Positions 1 through 6,699 of a stretch of DNA of 9,296 nucleotides are shown piece by piece; position 1 is the first letter of the stretch, and each line of letters starts with the position of its first letter. The notes under the pieces are model-generated. The model saw nothing but the letters and a program-made list of their open reading frames with translations, did not search any database and had not been told where the DNA came from. Both the position numbers and the translations under genes were made by a program. Source of the DNA: Deltaproteobacteria bacterium (GTDB lineage: Bacteria > Desulfobacterota > Desulfobacteria > Desulfobacterales > JAFDCJ01). Where the stretch lies: contig JAJRVC010000726.1 in assembly GCA_024277475.1 (NCBI GenBank), positions 1 to 9,296 on the forward strand. The letters are read 5' to 3'.

Positions 1-126
1 CGAGCTACGCTCTTTTTCTACAAAAAATTTAGCGGGACGGGCAAAGATCGCTGAGAAAGTCATAATACAGATATCGTTTCAACCAGTAAACTAATCAACC
101 AGGTCTATATTTTCAACTGAAGCCCT

Positions 127-134
127 AAGGGAGG
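127..134 (+). promoter_or_regulatory. Shine-Dalgarno site of the thiolase gene
   Basis: The sequence AAGGGAGG lies 8 nt before the ATG at 143. An in-frame TTG at 137 is only 2 nt from this site, too close to be used, so the site decides in favour of ATG 143. Upstream (1-126) I see no convincing promoter. Short open stretches entering from the left edge end by position 94 and cannot be assigned to a gene. Confidence 0.85.
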
Positions 135-142
135 TATTGAAT

Positions 143-1429
143 ATGAGAGAGGTGGTTATTGTCAGCGGATCACGGACAGCGATCGGAACATTCGGCAGTG
201 GTCTTAAAAATGTGCCGGTTGTGGAACTGGGTGGTATTGTTATGAAGGATGTTTTGAAAAGGGCCAACTTAAGACCGGTTGCCGGTGTTGCCGCCATGCA
301 ATTTGCGCCGGACAAGCTGAAAGATCAGGGAATTACCGATCTTGAAAAGAAATCCTATGATTGGGATGATACTGCCGCCGAGATCACCATTGATGAAGTG
401 ATCATGGGCAATGTTCTGCAGGCCGCTCAAGGGCAAAACCCCGCACGGCAGGCCATGATCGCCGGGGGTCTCCCCAAGGAAACGCCGGCTTTTACGATTA
501 ACAAGGTTTGTGGTTCGGGGCTTAAGGCCATCGCCCTGGGCGCATCGGAAATTATGACCGGGTCCGCAGATATCATCCTTGCCGGGGGGCAGGAAAATAT
601 GAGCCAGGTTCCCATGGCCTTACCCAAGGCCCGCTGGGGTCACCGGATGGAACTGACCGGGGTCGGAGATATTTATGACCTGATGGTATTCGACGGCTTA
701 TATGAGATTTTTTACGGATATCATATGGGAACGACGGCTGAAAACATTGCTGCCATGTATGGGATCAGCAGACAGGAACAGGATGAACTGGGCGTATTGA
801 GTCATAACCGGGCAAAAACGGCGATCAATGAAGGCCTTTTTGCCCTGGAGATCGTACCGGTAGTCATCAAAACGCGAAAAGGTGAAATTGTCTTTGATAC
901 GGATGAGCGACCCCTGGATACCGATATGGAAAAAATGGCCAGATTAAGACCGGCCTTTAAAAAAGACGGTACGGTCACAGCCGGCAATGCTTCGGGAATC
1001 AATGATGCCGCCGCCGCGGTTTTGATGATGAGTGCGGATAAGGCTAAAGAACTGGGACTTGAACCGATCGTTAAAATCAAGGCTTTCGCCGCTGGTGGGG
1101 TCGACCCTGCCTATATGGGATTGGGCCCCGTTCCCGCTGTTAGGAAAGTGTTGAAGAGCGCTGGGATGACGCTAAACGACATCGATATGATTGAGCTCAA
1201 TGAGGCTTTTGCCTCCCAGGCCATCGGCTGTATGCGGGAACTCGGCATCGAAACGGATCGTCCCAACGAACTCGGCAGTGGAATTTCCCTTGGGCATCCA
1301 ATCGGCTGTACCGGCGCGCGCCAAATGGTCACCGGTATGAATCATATGCAGCGCAAAGGTTACAATACCGGGATCATTACCATGTGCATCGGCGGTGGGA
1401 TGGGGATGGCAATGATTGTTGAAAAGTAA
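143..1429 (+). CDS. Thiolase (acetyl-CoA C-acetyltransferase / 3-ketoacyl-CoA thiolase family)
   Basis: This is a 428-residue cytoplasmic thiolase that condenses two acyl-CoA molecules or cleaves 3-ketoacyl-CoA with free CoA. The family's catalytic set is present: the nucleophilic cysteine in NKVCGSG (Cys123), NEAFA (from Asn353), the histidine in GHPIG (His385) and the second cysteine in CIGGGMG (Cys415). The N-terminal VIVSGSRTAIGTFG motif is typical. At about 390-395 residues normal thiolases are shorter. The extra length is mostly one insertion of about 35-40 residues between the first helix (ends near residue 42) and IDEVIMGNV (from residue 83), rich in charged and aromatic residues. The start is ATG 143, set by the ribosome binding site. 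The gene ends in a repeat-rich gap, so it looks like the last gene of its unit. Substrate chain length and direction (degradation or synthesis) cannot be read from the sequence; a role in fatty or aromatic acid beta-oxidation fits an anaerobe of this kind but is inference. Confidence 0.96.
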   Translation: MREVVIVSGSRTAIGTFGSGLKNVPVVELGGIVMKDVLKRANLRPVAGVAAMQFAPDKLKDQGITDLEKKSYDWDDTAAEITIDEVIMGNVLQAAQGQNPARQAMIAGGLPKETPAFTINKVCGSGLKAIALGASEIMTGSADIILAGGQENMSQVPMALPKARWGHRMELTGVGDIYDLMVFDGLYEIFYGYHMGTTAENIAAMYGISRQEQDELGVLSHNRAKTAINEGLFALEIVPVVIKTRKGEIVFDTDERPLDTDMEKMARLRPAFKKDGTVTAGNASGINDAAAAVLMMSADKAKELGLEPIVKIKAFAAGGVDPAYMGLGPVPAVRKVLKSAGMTLNDIDMIELNEAFASQAIGCMRELGIETDRPNELGSGISLGHPIGCTGARQMVTGMNHMQRKGYNTGIITMCIGGGMGMAMIVEK

Positions 1430-1499
1430 CGAGTTGCGAGTAACGCGTTGGGTGCCTGGCAAAGTTTAGAGCATAGGGCATGGTGTATAGAGCAGGGCG
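1426..1499. repeat. Two degenerate heptamer arrays after the thiolase gene
   Basis: The DNA has a clear 7-bp period. The first array (1426-1453) reads AGTAACG / AGTTGCG / AGTAACG / CGTTGGG and starts inside the thiolase stop codon. The second (1468-1495) reads AGAGCAT / AGGGCAT / GGTGTAT / AGAGCAG. A third patch of the first family, GGTTGCG / AGTCGCG / AGGTGGG, lies at 1547-1567. No coding potential is evident. The pattern resembles in style the short tandem heptanucleotide repeats described in cyanobacteria, though the units differ. Confidence 0.6.
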
Positions 1500-1532
1500 A
1501 TTTGAGGCCGGAATATCTGTTTACTGTCATTT

Positions 1533-1586
1533 GCCTTCTGATATCCGGTTGCGAGTCGCGAGGTGGGGGGGGCTATCTTAGAAGGC
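1533..1586. repeat. Inverted repeat enclosing heptamer repeats
   Basis: GCCTTCT at 1533-1539 pairs perfectly with AGAAGGC at 1580-1586, and GATA/TATC just inside can extend the stem. The 40-nt interior contains the GGTTGCG/AGTCGCG heptamers. Neither side has a run of T in the position needed for an intrinsic terminator, so I list it as an inverted repeat only. Confidence 0.4.
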
Positions 1587-1611
1587 AAAAACCAGGAATT
1601 ATTGATAGTTT

Positions 1612-1654
1612 ATCCGCCTGCGGCGGATCAGCTCACGTTTCATTTTTTTCCTTT
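1612..1654 (+). terminator. GC-rich palindrome followed by a T-rich tract, possible terminator
   Basis: ATCCGCC (1612-1618), loop TGC, then GGCGGAT (1622-1628) form a perfect 7-bp hairpin. A T-rich tract (TTTTTTT and CTTT) begins about 14 nt later, further away than in a standard intrinsic terminator. It could end thiolase transcription weakly, or be one copy of a dispersed small palindrome. Confidence 0.35.
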
Positions 1655-1704
1655 ACTTAATCTGCAATTATTGCTAATAGTTATTCGGATTTTTATCTGA
1701 CAAC

Positions 1705-1726
1705 TGGGTGGACTGGGATTCGAACC
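1705..1726 (-). other. tRNA 3'-end fragment (T loop, T-stem 3' arm, acceptor 3' arm)
   Basis: Read on the minus strand, this stretch gives GG, then TTCGAAT (a standard T loop), then CCCAG (5-nt T-stem 3' arm), then TCCACCC (7-nt acceptor 3' arm) and A (discriminator). Each segment has the correct tRNA length. Upstream on the minus strand only the last two T-stem bases match, and no anticodon arm, D arm or GGGTGGA acceptor partner follows within 90 bp. It is therefore a fragment and not a tRNA gene. Such 3' ends are the classic attachment sites of integrases, but no integrase is visible. Confidence 0.45.
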
Positions 1727-1739
1727 TTGAAAAACGTCC

Positions 1740-1746
1740 GGGGAGG
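1740..1746 (+). promoter_or_regulatory. Shine-Dalgarno site of the 52-residue ORF
   Basis: GGGGAGG lies 9 nt upstream of ATG 1756. This near-perfect match to the anti-Shine-Dalgarno sequence is the main support for translation of the short gene. Confidence 0.7.
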
Positions 1747-1755
1747 TAAACGGGG

Positions 1756-1914
1756 ATGAACATTAGTCGTAAATTGGGAATTTTGATATTTTTTGGTGTT
1801 CCGGCTATTATTGGTGGCGGCATTACCTACCATATTTTTGGCGGAAACTATGTGGCGGTTTTCATCTACGAAACCCTTCTTTTATCGGTTGCCGGCGCCT
1901 ATTTCAGTAATTGA
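1756..1914 (+). CDS. Small two-helix membrane protein, 52 residues, function unknown
   Basis: The reading frame encodes a 52-residue protein starting MNISRKLG and ending AYFSN. Two hydrophobic stretches (about residues 8-24 and 33-50) are separated by a short glycine-rich turn with YHIFGGNY. The short basic N-terminus (R5, K6) suggests the N-terminus stays in the cytoplasm and the protein is an inner-membrane hairpin. Support for a real gene: a near-ideal ribosome binding site, normal codon composition, and an intrinsic terminator 38 bp after the stop. I do not recognise a family and assign no function. The next gene starts more than 200 bp on, behind the terminator, so this looks like a unit of its own. 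A promoter is not obvious. Confidence 0.62.
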   Translation: MNISRKLGILIFFGVPAIIGGGITYHIFGGNYVAVFIYETLLLSVAGAYFSN

Positions 1915-1951
1915 TATCCGTACCCTCATATTCTACACGCTTTTAATTATC

Positions 1952-2003
1952 GCCACGGCCTAAACCCTTTGCCTTCGGTTTTATTGTGCCGTGGCTTTTA
2001 TTA
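1952..2003 (+). terminator. Intrinsic terminator after the small membrane-protein gene
   Basis: GCCACGGC (1952-1959) pairs perfectly with GCCGTGGC (1988-1995). Inside it, AAACC (1962-1966) pairs with GGTTT (1977-1981). The outer stem is followed directly by TTTTATTATT. This is a good plus-strand intrinsic terminator. A GTG at 1991 that would extend the next gene upstream lies inside this stem, which argues against it as a start. Confidence 0.65.
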
Positions 2004-2109
2004 TTCAATTGCGGACCATCCGGTTCCCGGCCGGGTTGGGGAAAAATAGAATTTGCTGCGAACCTTGCCCGGGGTGTTTGAATTTAATCGCCGAAAATCT
2101 CATTCATTC

Positions 2110-2115
2110 GGGAGG
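2110..2115 (+). promoter_or_regulatory. Shine-Dalgarno site that sets a TTG start
   Basis: GGGAGG ends 4 nt before TTG 2120. It decides the start of the AI-2E-family gene against the more upstream in-frame GTG at 1991, which has no such site and falls inside a terminator stem. Confidence 0.75.
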
Positions 2116-2119
2116 TACT

Positions 2120-3193
2120 TTGAACAATTCAACACCAAGTGACATTAAATTGTGGTTTTTTTTGGCCTTATTTCTGGTCTCCTGTTTCCTGCTGGGTTGG
2201 CTTCTTTGGCCGTTTATATCTGTAATTGTTCTGGCAACCGTAATCACCGGGATTTTCAATCCGGTTTACCGCTATTTTAATCGAAAACTCAGCCCGATAC
2301 TTTCCTCGCTGCTGACCTGTATGATCATATTTTTCGTGCTGTTTATTCCGGTATCGTTTTTTATAGGTATTCTGGCAAATGAAGGTTATGATTTGTATCT
2401 GACGGCCAGGGAGGTGGTGATAAAAAATCCCTATAAGGAGCTGTTTGCAAACAGTAAAATTGTTGAAAAAATCAACCCGATTCTGTCTAATTTCGGCCTG
2501 ATGATTACCGGTGATGAAATCAACAAAGCGGTTGCTGAAATTGGCAGGGTGGTGGGTTTGTTTTTATACGAGCAGGCGCGGTCCATGACGACAAATGTCC
2601 TTAATTTTGTAGTCAACTTCCTTTTTATGCTTCTGATCATTTTTTATCTCTTGATCGACAGCCAACGCCTGGCGTCATTTATTGTCGAACTTTCACCCCT
2701 GCCTGATGATCAGGATGAAAAACTGATCCAAAAGTTTAAAGACATGGCCGGTGCCATTCTCATAGGCAATGGATTGGGCGGAATAATTCAGGGAACTTTA
2801 GGGGGCGCTGTTTTTGCGCTATTCGGTTTTAATTCCCCTTTTCTCTGGGGCCTGATTATGGCCGTGATGGCGTTTTTACCGATTGTGGGGGTCGGTATTG
2901 TATTTTTGCCGGCGGCAATTTTCCTGTTTTTGCATGAGAGAATTGCGGCCGGCATCTTTTTTATCGTTTTTTATGTATTACTTTCCGGTGGTATCGAGTA
3001 TTTTTTTAAACCCAAGTTCGTGGGAAAGCGTGTTCAGATGCATACACTGTTGGTGTTTCTTTCGATTATCGGCGGGTTGAAACTTTTCGGGATATTGGGC
3101 ATCATATACGGCCCCCTTGTGGTGACAGCCTTCTTAACCCTGACCGATATCTATGAGTCCAGTTATCGACGAACCGTTGAACTTTCAAGGTGA
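2120..3193 (+). CDS. AI-2E family transporter (PerM/YdiK-like membrane protein)
   Basis: This 357-residue polytopic inner-membrane protein belongs to the AI-2E exporter/PerM family (formerly UPF0118). Hydrophobic segments lie at about 11-30, 33-47, 62-86, 158-180, 211-236, 241-271, 274-292 and 308-340, with a longer soluble loop at about 87-155, the usual topology. Family-typical features include PLPDDQDE (194-200) before the second membrane block, FLPIVGVG (252-259) and GIIYGPLVV near the C-terminus (327-335). Some members export autoinducer-2, others have been linked to sodium/proton exchange or have no known substrate, so the substrate here is open. The start is TTG 2120, giving MNNSTPSD; the 43 extra residues from GTG 1991 are not membrane-like and would be read through a terminator hairpin. 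gyrA begins 29 bp downstream on the same strand, so co-transcription is likely. No LuxS or signalling gene is nearby. Confidence 0.92.
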   Translation: MNNSTPSDIKLWFFLALFLVSCFLLGWLLWPFISVIVLATVITGIFNPVYRYFNRKLSPILSSLLTCMIIFFVLFIPVSFFIGILANEGYDLYLTAREVVIKNPYKELFANSKIVEKINPILSNFGLMITGDEINKAVAEIGRVVGLFLYEQARSMTTNVLNFVVNFLFMLLIIFYLLIDSQRLASFIVELSPLPDDQDEKLIQKFKDMAGAILIGNGLGGIIQGTLGGAVFALFGFNSPFLWGLIMAVMAFLPIVGVGIVFLPAAIFLFLHERIAAGIFFIVFYVLLSGGIEYFFKPKFVGKRVQMHTLLVFLSIIGGLKLFGILGIIYGPLVVTAFLTLTDIYESSYRRTVELSR

Positions 3194-3222
3194 CAAAGAA
3201 GTGATAGACGATAGGAGTTGAA

Positions 3223-5652
3223 ATGATCCAAAACGAGAGAATGGATGAAATCAGCATCGAAAAAGAGATGAAAAAATCTTATCTCGATTACGCCATGAGC
3301 GTCATCATCGGTCGGGCTTTGCCGGATGTGCGCGATGGTCTCAAACCTGTTCACCGGCGGGTACTGTTTGCCATGCTGGAGCTTAAAAACGATTATAACA
3401 AACCTTATAAAAAATCAGCCCGCATTGTTGGAGATGTGATTGGTAAATATCATCCTCATGGAGATTCGGCCGTATATGATACAATTGTGCGCCTGGCACA
3501 GAATTTTTCCATGCGATATCCTTTGGTGGACGGGCAGGGAAACTTCGGCTCCATTGACGGAGATCCGCCGGCTGCCATGCGGTATACTGAAATCCGCATG
3601 CAGCGCCTGGCACACCAGATGCTGGAAGATCTGGATAAAGAAACAGTGGAATTTGTGCCTAATTATGACGAATCGCTCACCGAACCGGCGGTACTTCCTT
3701 CAAAAATTCCTTATCTCCTGATAAACGGATCGGCCGGGATCGCTGTCGGGATGGCCACCAATATACCGCCGCATAACCTCTCAGAAATCATCGATGCCTC
3801 TGTAGCGCTGATTGATAATCCGCAAATCACCTGGCAGGAACTTATGCAATATGTTCCGGGTCCCGATTTTCCAACTGGCGGTATCATTTACGGAACCGAC
3901 GGCATTAAAGAAGCGTATCGGAACGGGCGGGGCATCATAAAAATTCGTGCCCGGGTGATCGTTGAAACGGATAAGCATACCCAGCGTGAAACCATTGTCG
4001 TAACGGAATTGCCGTACCAGGTCAATAAGGCCAAGCTGGTCGAAAAGATCGCCGAGCTTGTCAGAGACAAACATATTGAAGGTGTGAGTTATGTACGGGA
4101 TGAATCGGACCGGGAAGGCATGCGTATTGCGGTCGGTCTTAAAAAAGACCAGATTGCCGGTGTGGTTATCAATCAACTTTATAAAATGACACGCATGGAG
4201 AATACCTTCGGCATCATTTTTCTGGCCATTGTCAACAATCGGCCGGAAATGTTGGCCCTAAAGGAAATTCTGGAGTACTTTATCCTGCATCGCAAAGATA
4301 TTATCATCCGACGAACCCGGTTTGATTTAAAAAGAGCTGAAGCGCGAGCCCATATCCTGGAGGGTTTGAAAATCGCTCTTGATCATCTGGATGACGTTGT
4401 GGCCTTGATTCGGCAATCCAAATCACCTCTGGAGGCCAAAGAGCGGTTGATTGAACAATACAGCCTGACGCCTATCCAAGCCCAGGCCATTCTTGACATG
4501 CGACTGCAGCGGCTCACGGGCCTTGAACGTGAGAAAATAGTGGCGGAATATAAGGATCTGCTCAAAGATATTGCCCGATTTAAAGAAATTCTTGCTAACG
4601 AACGACTGGTTCTTAGTATCATCAAAGAAGAGCTTGATGAAATTCGAAAGGAATACGGCGATCACAGATACACGGAAATTGTTGAAAAAACCAAAGAAAT
4701 CACCATCGAAGATATGATCGTCGAAGAGGATATGGTTGTTACCATTTCCAAACAGGGATATATCAAACGAAACCCCATAACCCTTTACCGTAATCAGCGC
4801 CGGGGAGGCAAAGGTAAAACGGCCATGGGAACAAAGGAGAATGATTTTGTCGAGCACCTGTTTGTGGCTTCCACCCATCACACCTTCATGTTTTTTACCA
4901 ATAAAGGCAAAGTCTATTGGTGCAAGGTTTATGATATTCCCCAGGCCGGCCGTATGAGTCTTGGCAAGGCGGTTGTCAATCTGCTGAATTTCGAATCCGG
5001 CGAGAGCCTGACTGCAGTACTTGCGGTCCCGGAATTCGAGCCTGGGTACCATGTGCTCATGGCCACCAAAAACGGGCTGGTCAAAAAGACGGATTTAATG
5101 GCATTCAGCCGGATCCGGGCCGGCGGTATCATTGCATTGCGGCTTATGCCCAATGATGAATTGATATCCGCCAGGATTACCGATGGCACCCTGAATGTGT
5201 TTTTAGGATCGCTTATGGGCAAGTCAATACGATTTCATGAGGCGGATATCCGTCCATCCGGACGTACGTCGATGGGTGTGCGGGGCATGAGACTCGACGG
5301 CGGTGATCGAATCGTGGGCATGGAGGTGTTGAGCCATGGCCAGACCCTGTTTGCCGTTACCCAGAACGGTTACGGCAAGAGAACGTCCATTGATGAGTAC
5401 CCTGTCCAAAAACGCGGCGGGAAAGGGGTGATCTCAATTAAAACCACCCAGCGGAACGGACTGGTTGTGTCCATTTTACTCGTTGAAGAAGATAACGATT
5501 TGATGCTGATGACAAACAACGGCAAGATTATCCGAATGCCCATAAAGGGCATCTCGCTTATCAGCCGTAACACTCAGGGTGTGAAGGTCATGGGAATGGA
5601 TGCCGATGAACGGGTTGTGGGTGCGGCCCGGTTAGCTGAAAAAGAGGAGTAG
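3223..5652 (+). CDS. gyrA: DNA gyrase subunit A
   Basis: GyrA (809 residues) is the DNA-cleaving subunit of the A2B2 gyrase that introduces negative supercoils using ATP. The N-terminal breakage-reunion domain carries the catalytic Arg120-Tyr121 in [10 protein letters not shown]. The quinolone-resistance region reads [10 protein letters not shown], with Ser82 and Asp86 at the positions of E. coli Ser83 and Asp87, the drug-sensitive residues. Coiled-coil and tower segments follow to about residue 490. The C-terminal DNA-wrapping beta-pinwheel starts with the GyrA box QRRGGKG at 525-531, which separates GyrA from ParC. A related QKRGGKG lies near residue 729. At 809 residues it is shorter than E. 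coli GyrA (875), because it ends just after the last blade (RLAEKEE) without the long acidic tail. The start is ATG 3223 with AGGAG 5 nt upstream; Met7 is a weaker alternative. gyrB is not in the window. The preceding membrane-protein gene is 29 bp away and probably shares the transcript. Confidence 0.98.
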   Translation: MIQNERMDEISIEKEMKKSYLDYAMSVIIGRALPDVRDGLKPVHRRVLFAMLELKNDYNKPYKKSARIVGDVIGKYHPHGDSAVYDTIVRLAQNFSMRYPLVDGQGNFGSIDGDPPAAMRYTEIRMQRLAHQMLEDLDKETVEFVPNYDESLTEPAVLPSKIPYLLINGSAGIAVGMATNIPPHNLSEIIDASVALIDNPQITWQELMQYVPGPDFPTGGIIYGTDGIKEAYRNGRGIIKIRARVIVETDKHTQRETIVVTELPYQVNKAKLVEKIAELVRDKHIEGVSYVRDESDREGMRIAVGLKKDQIAGVVINQLYKMTRMENTFGIIFLAIVNNRPEMLALKEILEYFILHRKDIIIRRTRFDLKRAEARAHILEGLKIALDHLDDVVALIRQSKSPLEAKERLIEQYSLTPIQAQAILDMRLQRLTGLEREKIVAEYKDLLKDIARFKEILANERLVLSIIKEELDEIRKEYGDHRYTEIVEKTKEITIEDMIVEEDMVVTISKQGYIKRNPITLYRNQRRGGKGKTAMGTKENDFVEHLFVASTHHTFMFFTNKGKVYWCKVYDIPQAGRMSLGKAVVNLLNFESGESLTAVLAVPEFEPGYHVLMATKNGLVKKTDLMAFSRIRAGGIIALRLMPNDELISARITDGTLNVFLGSLMGKSIRFHEADIRPSGRTSMGVRGMRLDGGDRIVGMEVLSHGQTLFAVTQNGYGKRTSIDEYPVQKRGGKGVISIKTTQRNGLVVSILLVEEDNDLMLMTNNGKIIRMPIKGISLISRNTQGVKVMGMDADERVVGAARLAEKEE

Positions 5653-5658
5653 CTCATT

Positions 5659-5707
5659 GGTTGAAGGTTCAAAGGTTTAGGGTTCAAAGTTCAGAGGTTC
5701 TCGGTTG
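5659..5707. repeat. Degenerate heptamer array after gyrA
   Basis: From 7 bp past the gyrA stop the sequence runs in 7-bp units: GGTTGAA, GGTTCAA, AGGTTTA, GGGTTCA, AAGTTCA, GAGGTTC, TCGGTTG. The units are about 55-85% alike. Two units of the same family occur in the opposite orientation at 5867-5880 (AGGATCA and AAGTTCA on the minus strand), giving a perfect 10-bp inverted match between TCAAAGTTCA (5684-5693) and TGAACTTTGA (5867-5876). Confidence 0.65.
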
Positions 5708-5778
5708 ACCGACCCCATCAAATAAGTTCAACAGAGATTTTATCCCGGTTAAACTGCACCTGGGATGCGTATTTACAA

Positions 5779-5794
5779 AATTTGGAGCCAAATT
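5779..5794. repeat. 16-bp dyad upstream of radC
   Basis: AATTTGG, AG, CCAAATT is a perfect 7-bp dyad with a 2-bp centre. The centre is too small for a good RNA hairpin, so it looks more like a possible protein-binding site. It lies about 112 bp before the radC start. A TTGGCA at 5793-5798 overlaps its right arm and resembles a -35 box, but no good -10 box follows at the right distance. Confidence 0.3.
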
Positions 5795-5835
5795 GGCAAT
5801 TATTTTGGAAAATGAGCAGTTTTAACGAGGACGTC

Positions 5836-5862
5836 AGGTCTTTAAGGCCTTCTTTCTTCTTA
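5836..5862 (+). terminator. Weak hairpin with T-rich tail, possible gyrA terminator
   Basis: AGGTC (5836-5840) and GGCCT (5846-5850) form a 5-bp stem with one G-T pair and loop TTTAA, followed by TCTTTCTTCTT. The stem is short, so this is a weak candidate; it sits between gyrA and radC, where a terminator would be expected. Confidence 0.3.
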
Positions 5863-5905
5863 ACGTTGAACTTTGATCCTGGCAACGGTTACAATAAAGT
5901 GGAAA

Positions 5906-6628
5906 ATGGACAAGAAAAACCGGCATAAGGGAGAAGGCCACCGACAACGCCTGCGGGAACGGTTTCTAAACGCCGGCTTGGACGGGTTTCAGGATTACGA
6001 AGTAATTGAGCTATTGCTGACACTTGGTACCCCCCGAAAAGACTGCAAGGATATGGCCAAGGCTGCATTATCCAGGTTTAAAACGTTACAGGGAGTCATT
6101 GAAGCTTCCAGCAATGAGCTTTGCGAGGTAGACGGTATCGGGCCGAAGAATTCTTTTGGACTCAAGCTGATAAAAGCAGCATCGGACCGATACCTTGAGA
6201 AAAAGTTGATCAATAAAAGTCCGGTTAACAATTCAAAGGAACTTTTTGATTATCTTTATCACGGCATCAGGGATAAAACCCGCGAGCACTTCAAAATTAT
6301 TTTTCTGGATTCCAAAAACCGGGTCATCTCCACCGAAACCCACTCGAAGGGAACTTTAACCTCCAGCAGTGTCTATCCGAGAGAGGTGGTGGATTCGGCG
6401 CTCAGACACAAGGCTGCTGCACTGATTTTTGCACACAATCATCCCTCGGGAGATCCAAACCCATCCCCCGAAGATATTGCCATCACCCGGCAGCTTGTAT
6501 TTTCCGGTAAAGTAATGGGCATCACCGTTCATGAACATATTATTATCGGTGATAACTGTTACTACAGTTTTGCGGATCAGGGCCGCATCGCTCAGATGGG
6601 CCGGGAATTCGATACTCAAATCAGGTAA
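5906..6628 (+). CDS. radC: RadC family JAB/MPN+ domain protein
   Basis: The protein has 240 residues from ATG 5906 (family usual about 220-230). The N-terminal UPF0758 domain starts GHRQRLRERFL and includes a helix-hairpin-helix-like VDGIGPKNSFGL (75-86), a common DNA-contact motif. The C-terminal JAB/MPN+ metalloprotease-like domain carries the metal-binding signature HNHPSGDPNPSPED with His177, His179 and Asp190, and a candidate glutamate at Glu127 in REHF. The residues needed for zinc binding are therefore intact. RadC was named for a DNA-repair phenotype later traced to another gene, and its true role is unsettled; a link to DNA uptake or recombination has been proposed. An in-frame TTG at 5873 would add 11 residues, but these come from repeat DNA and lack a ribosome binding site. 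ATG 5906 itself has only a weak AGTGGA upstream. The gene stands alone, 253 bp after gyrA. Confidence 0.94.
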   Translation: MDKKNRHKGEGHRQRLRERFLNAGLDGFQDYEVIELLLTLGTPRKDCKDMAKAALSRFKTLQGVIEASSNELCEVDGIGPKNSFGLKLIKAASDRYLEKKLINKSPVNNSKELFDYLYHGIRDKTREHFKIIFLDSKNRVISTETHSKGTLTSSSVYPREVVDSALRHKAAALIFAHNHPSGDPNPSPEDIAITRQLVFSGKVMGITVHEHIIIGDNCYYSFADQGRIAQMGREFDTQIR

Positions 6629-6699
6629 CCATATTTTCATGCATAAACGCGTCGCGACAGGCCCGGCTTTAGATTACTCCACACTTTGTATTATTTTCA

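Larger units (their letters stand above)
1430..1755. other. 326-bp gene-free gap with repeats, inverted repeats and a tRNA-end fragment
   Basis: I find no gene here. A 70-codon open frame at 1448-1660 runs through the repeats, has no ribosome binding site and no recognisable protein features. The gap holds heptamer repeats (1426-1567), a 7-bp inverted repeat GCCTTCT/AGAAGGC (1533-1539 with 1580-1586), a palindrome at 1612-1628, a T-rich stretch near 1643-1654 and a tRNA-like fragment at 1705-1726. Confidence 0.7.

Noticed and set aside
1..94. Possible tail of an upstream gene
   Set aside because: Two frames are open from the left edge to stops at 52-54 and 92-94, but the short peptides carry no recognisable motif, so I cannot choose or support one.
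1426..1567. CRISPR array
   Set aside because: The repeats are 7 bp, degenerate and without unique spacers, and no cas gene is present.
1448..1660. 70-codon open frame in the repeat-rich gap
   Set aside because: It is read through heptamer repeats and hairpins, has no ribosome binding site, and its product has no protein-like features.
2023..2042. GC-rich palindrome CCCGGCCGGG before the AI-2E-family gene
   Set aside because: It is self-complementary without a loop, has no partner site or promoter nearby, and is short enough to arise by chance.
2120..3193. Quorum-sensing export cluster
   Set aside because: The AI-2E name covers a wide family with several proposed substrates, and no luxS, lsr or signalling gene is in the window.
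4423..5052. 209-codon frame on the minus strand inside gyrA
   Set aside because: It lies wholly inside a certain gyrA reading frame and has no ribosome binding site or recognisable product; it is a shadow frame.
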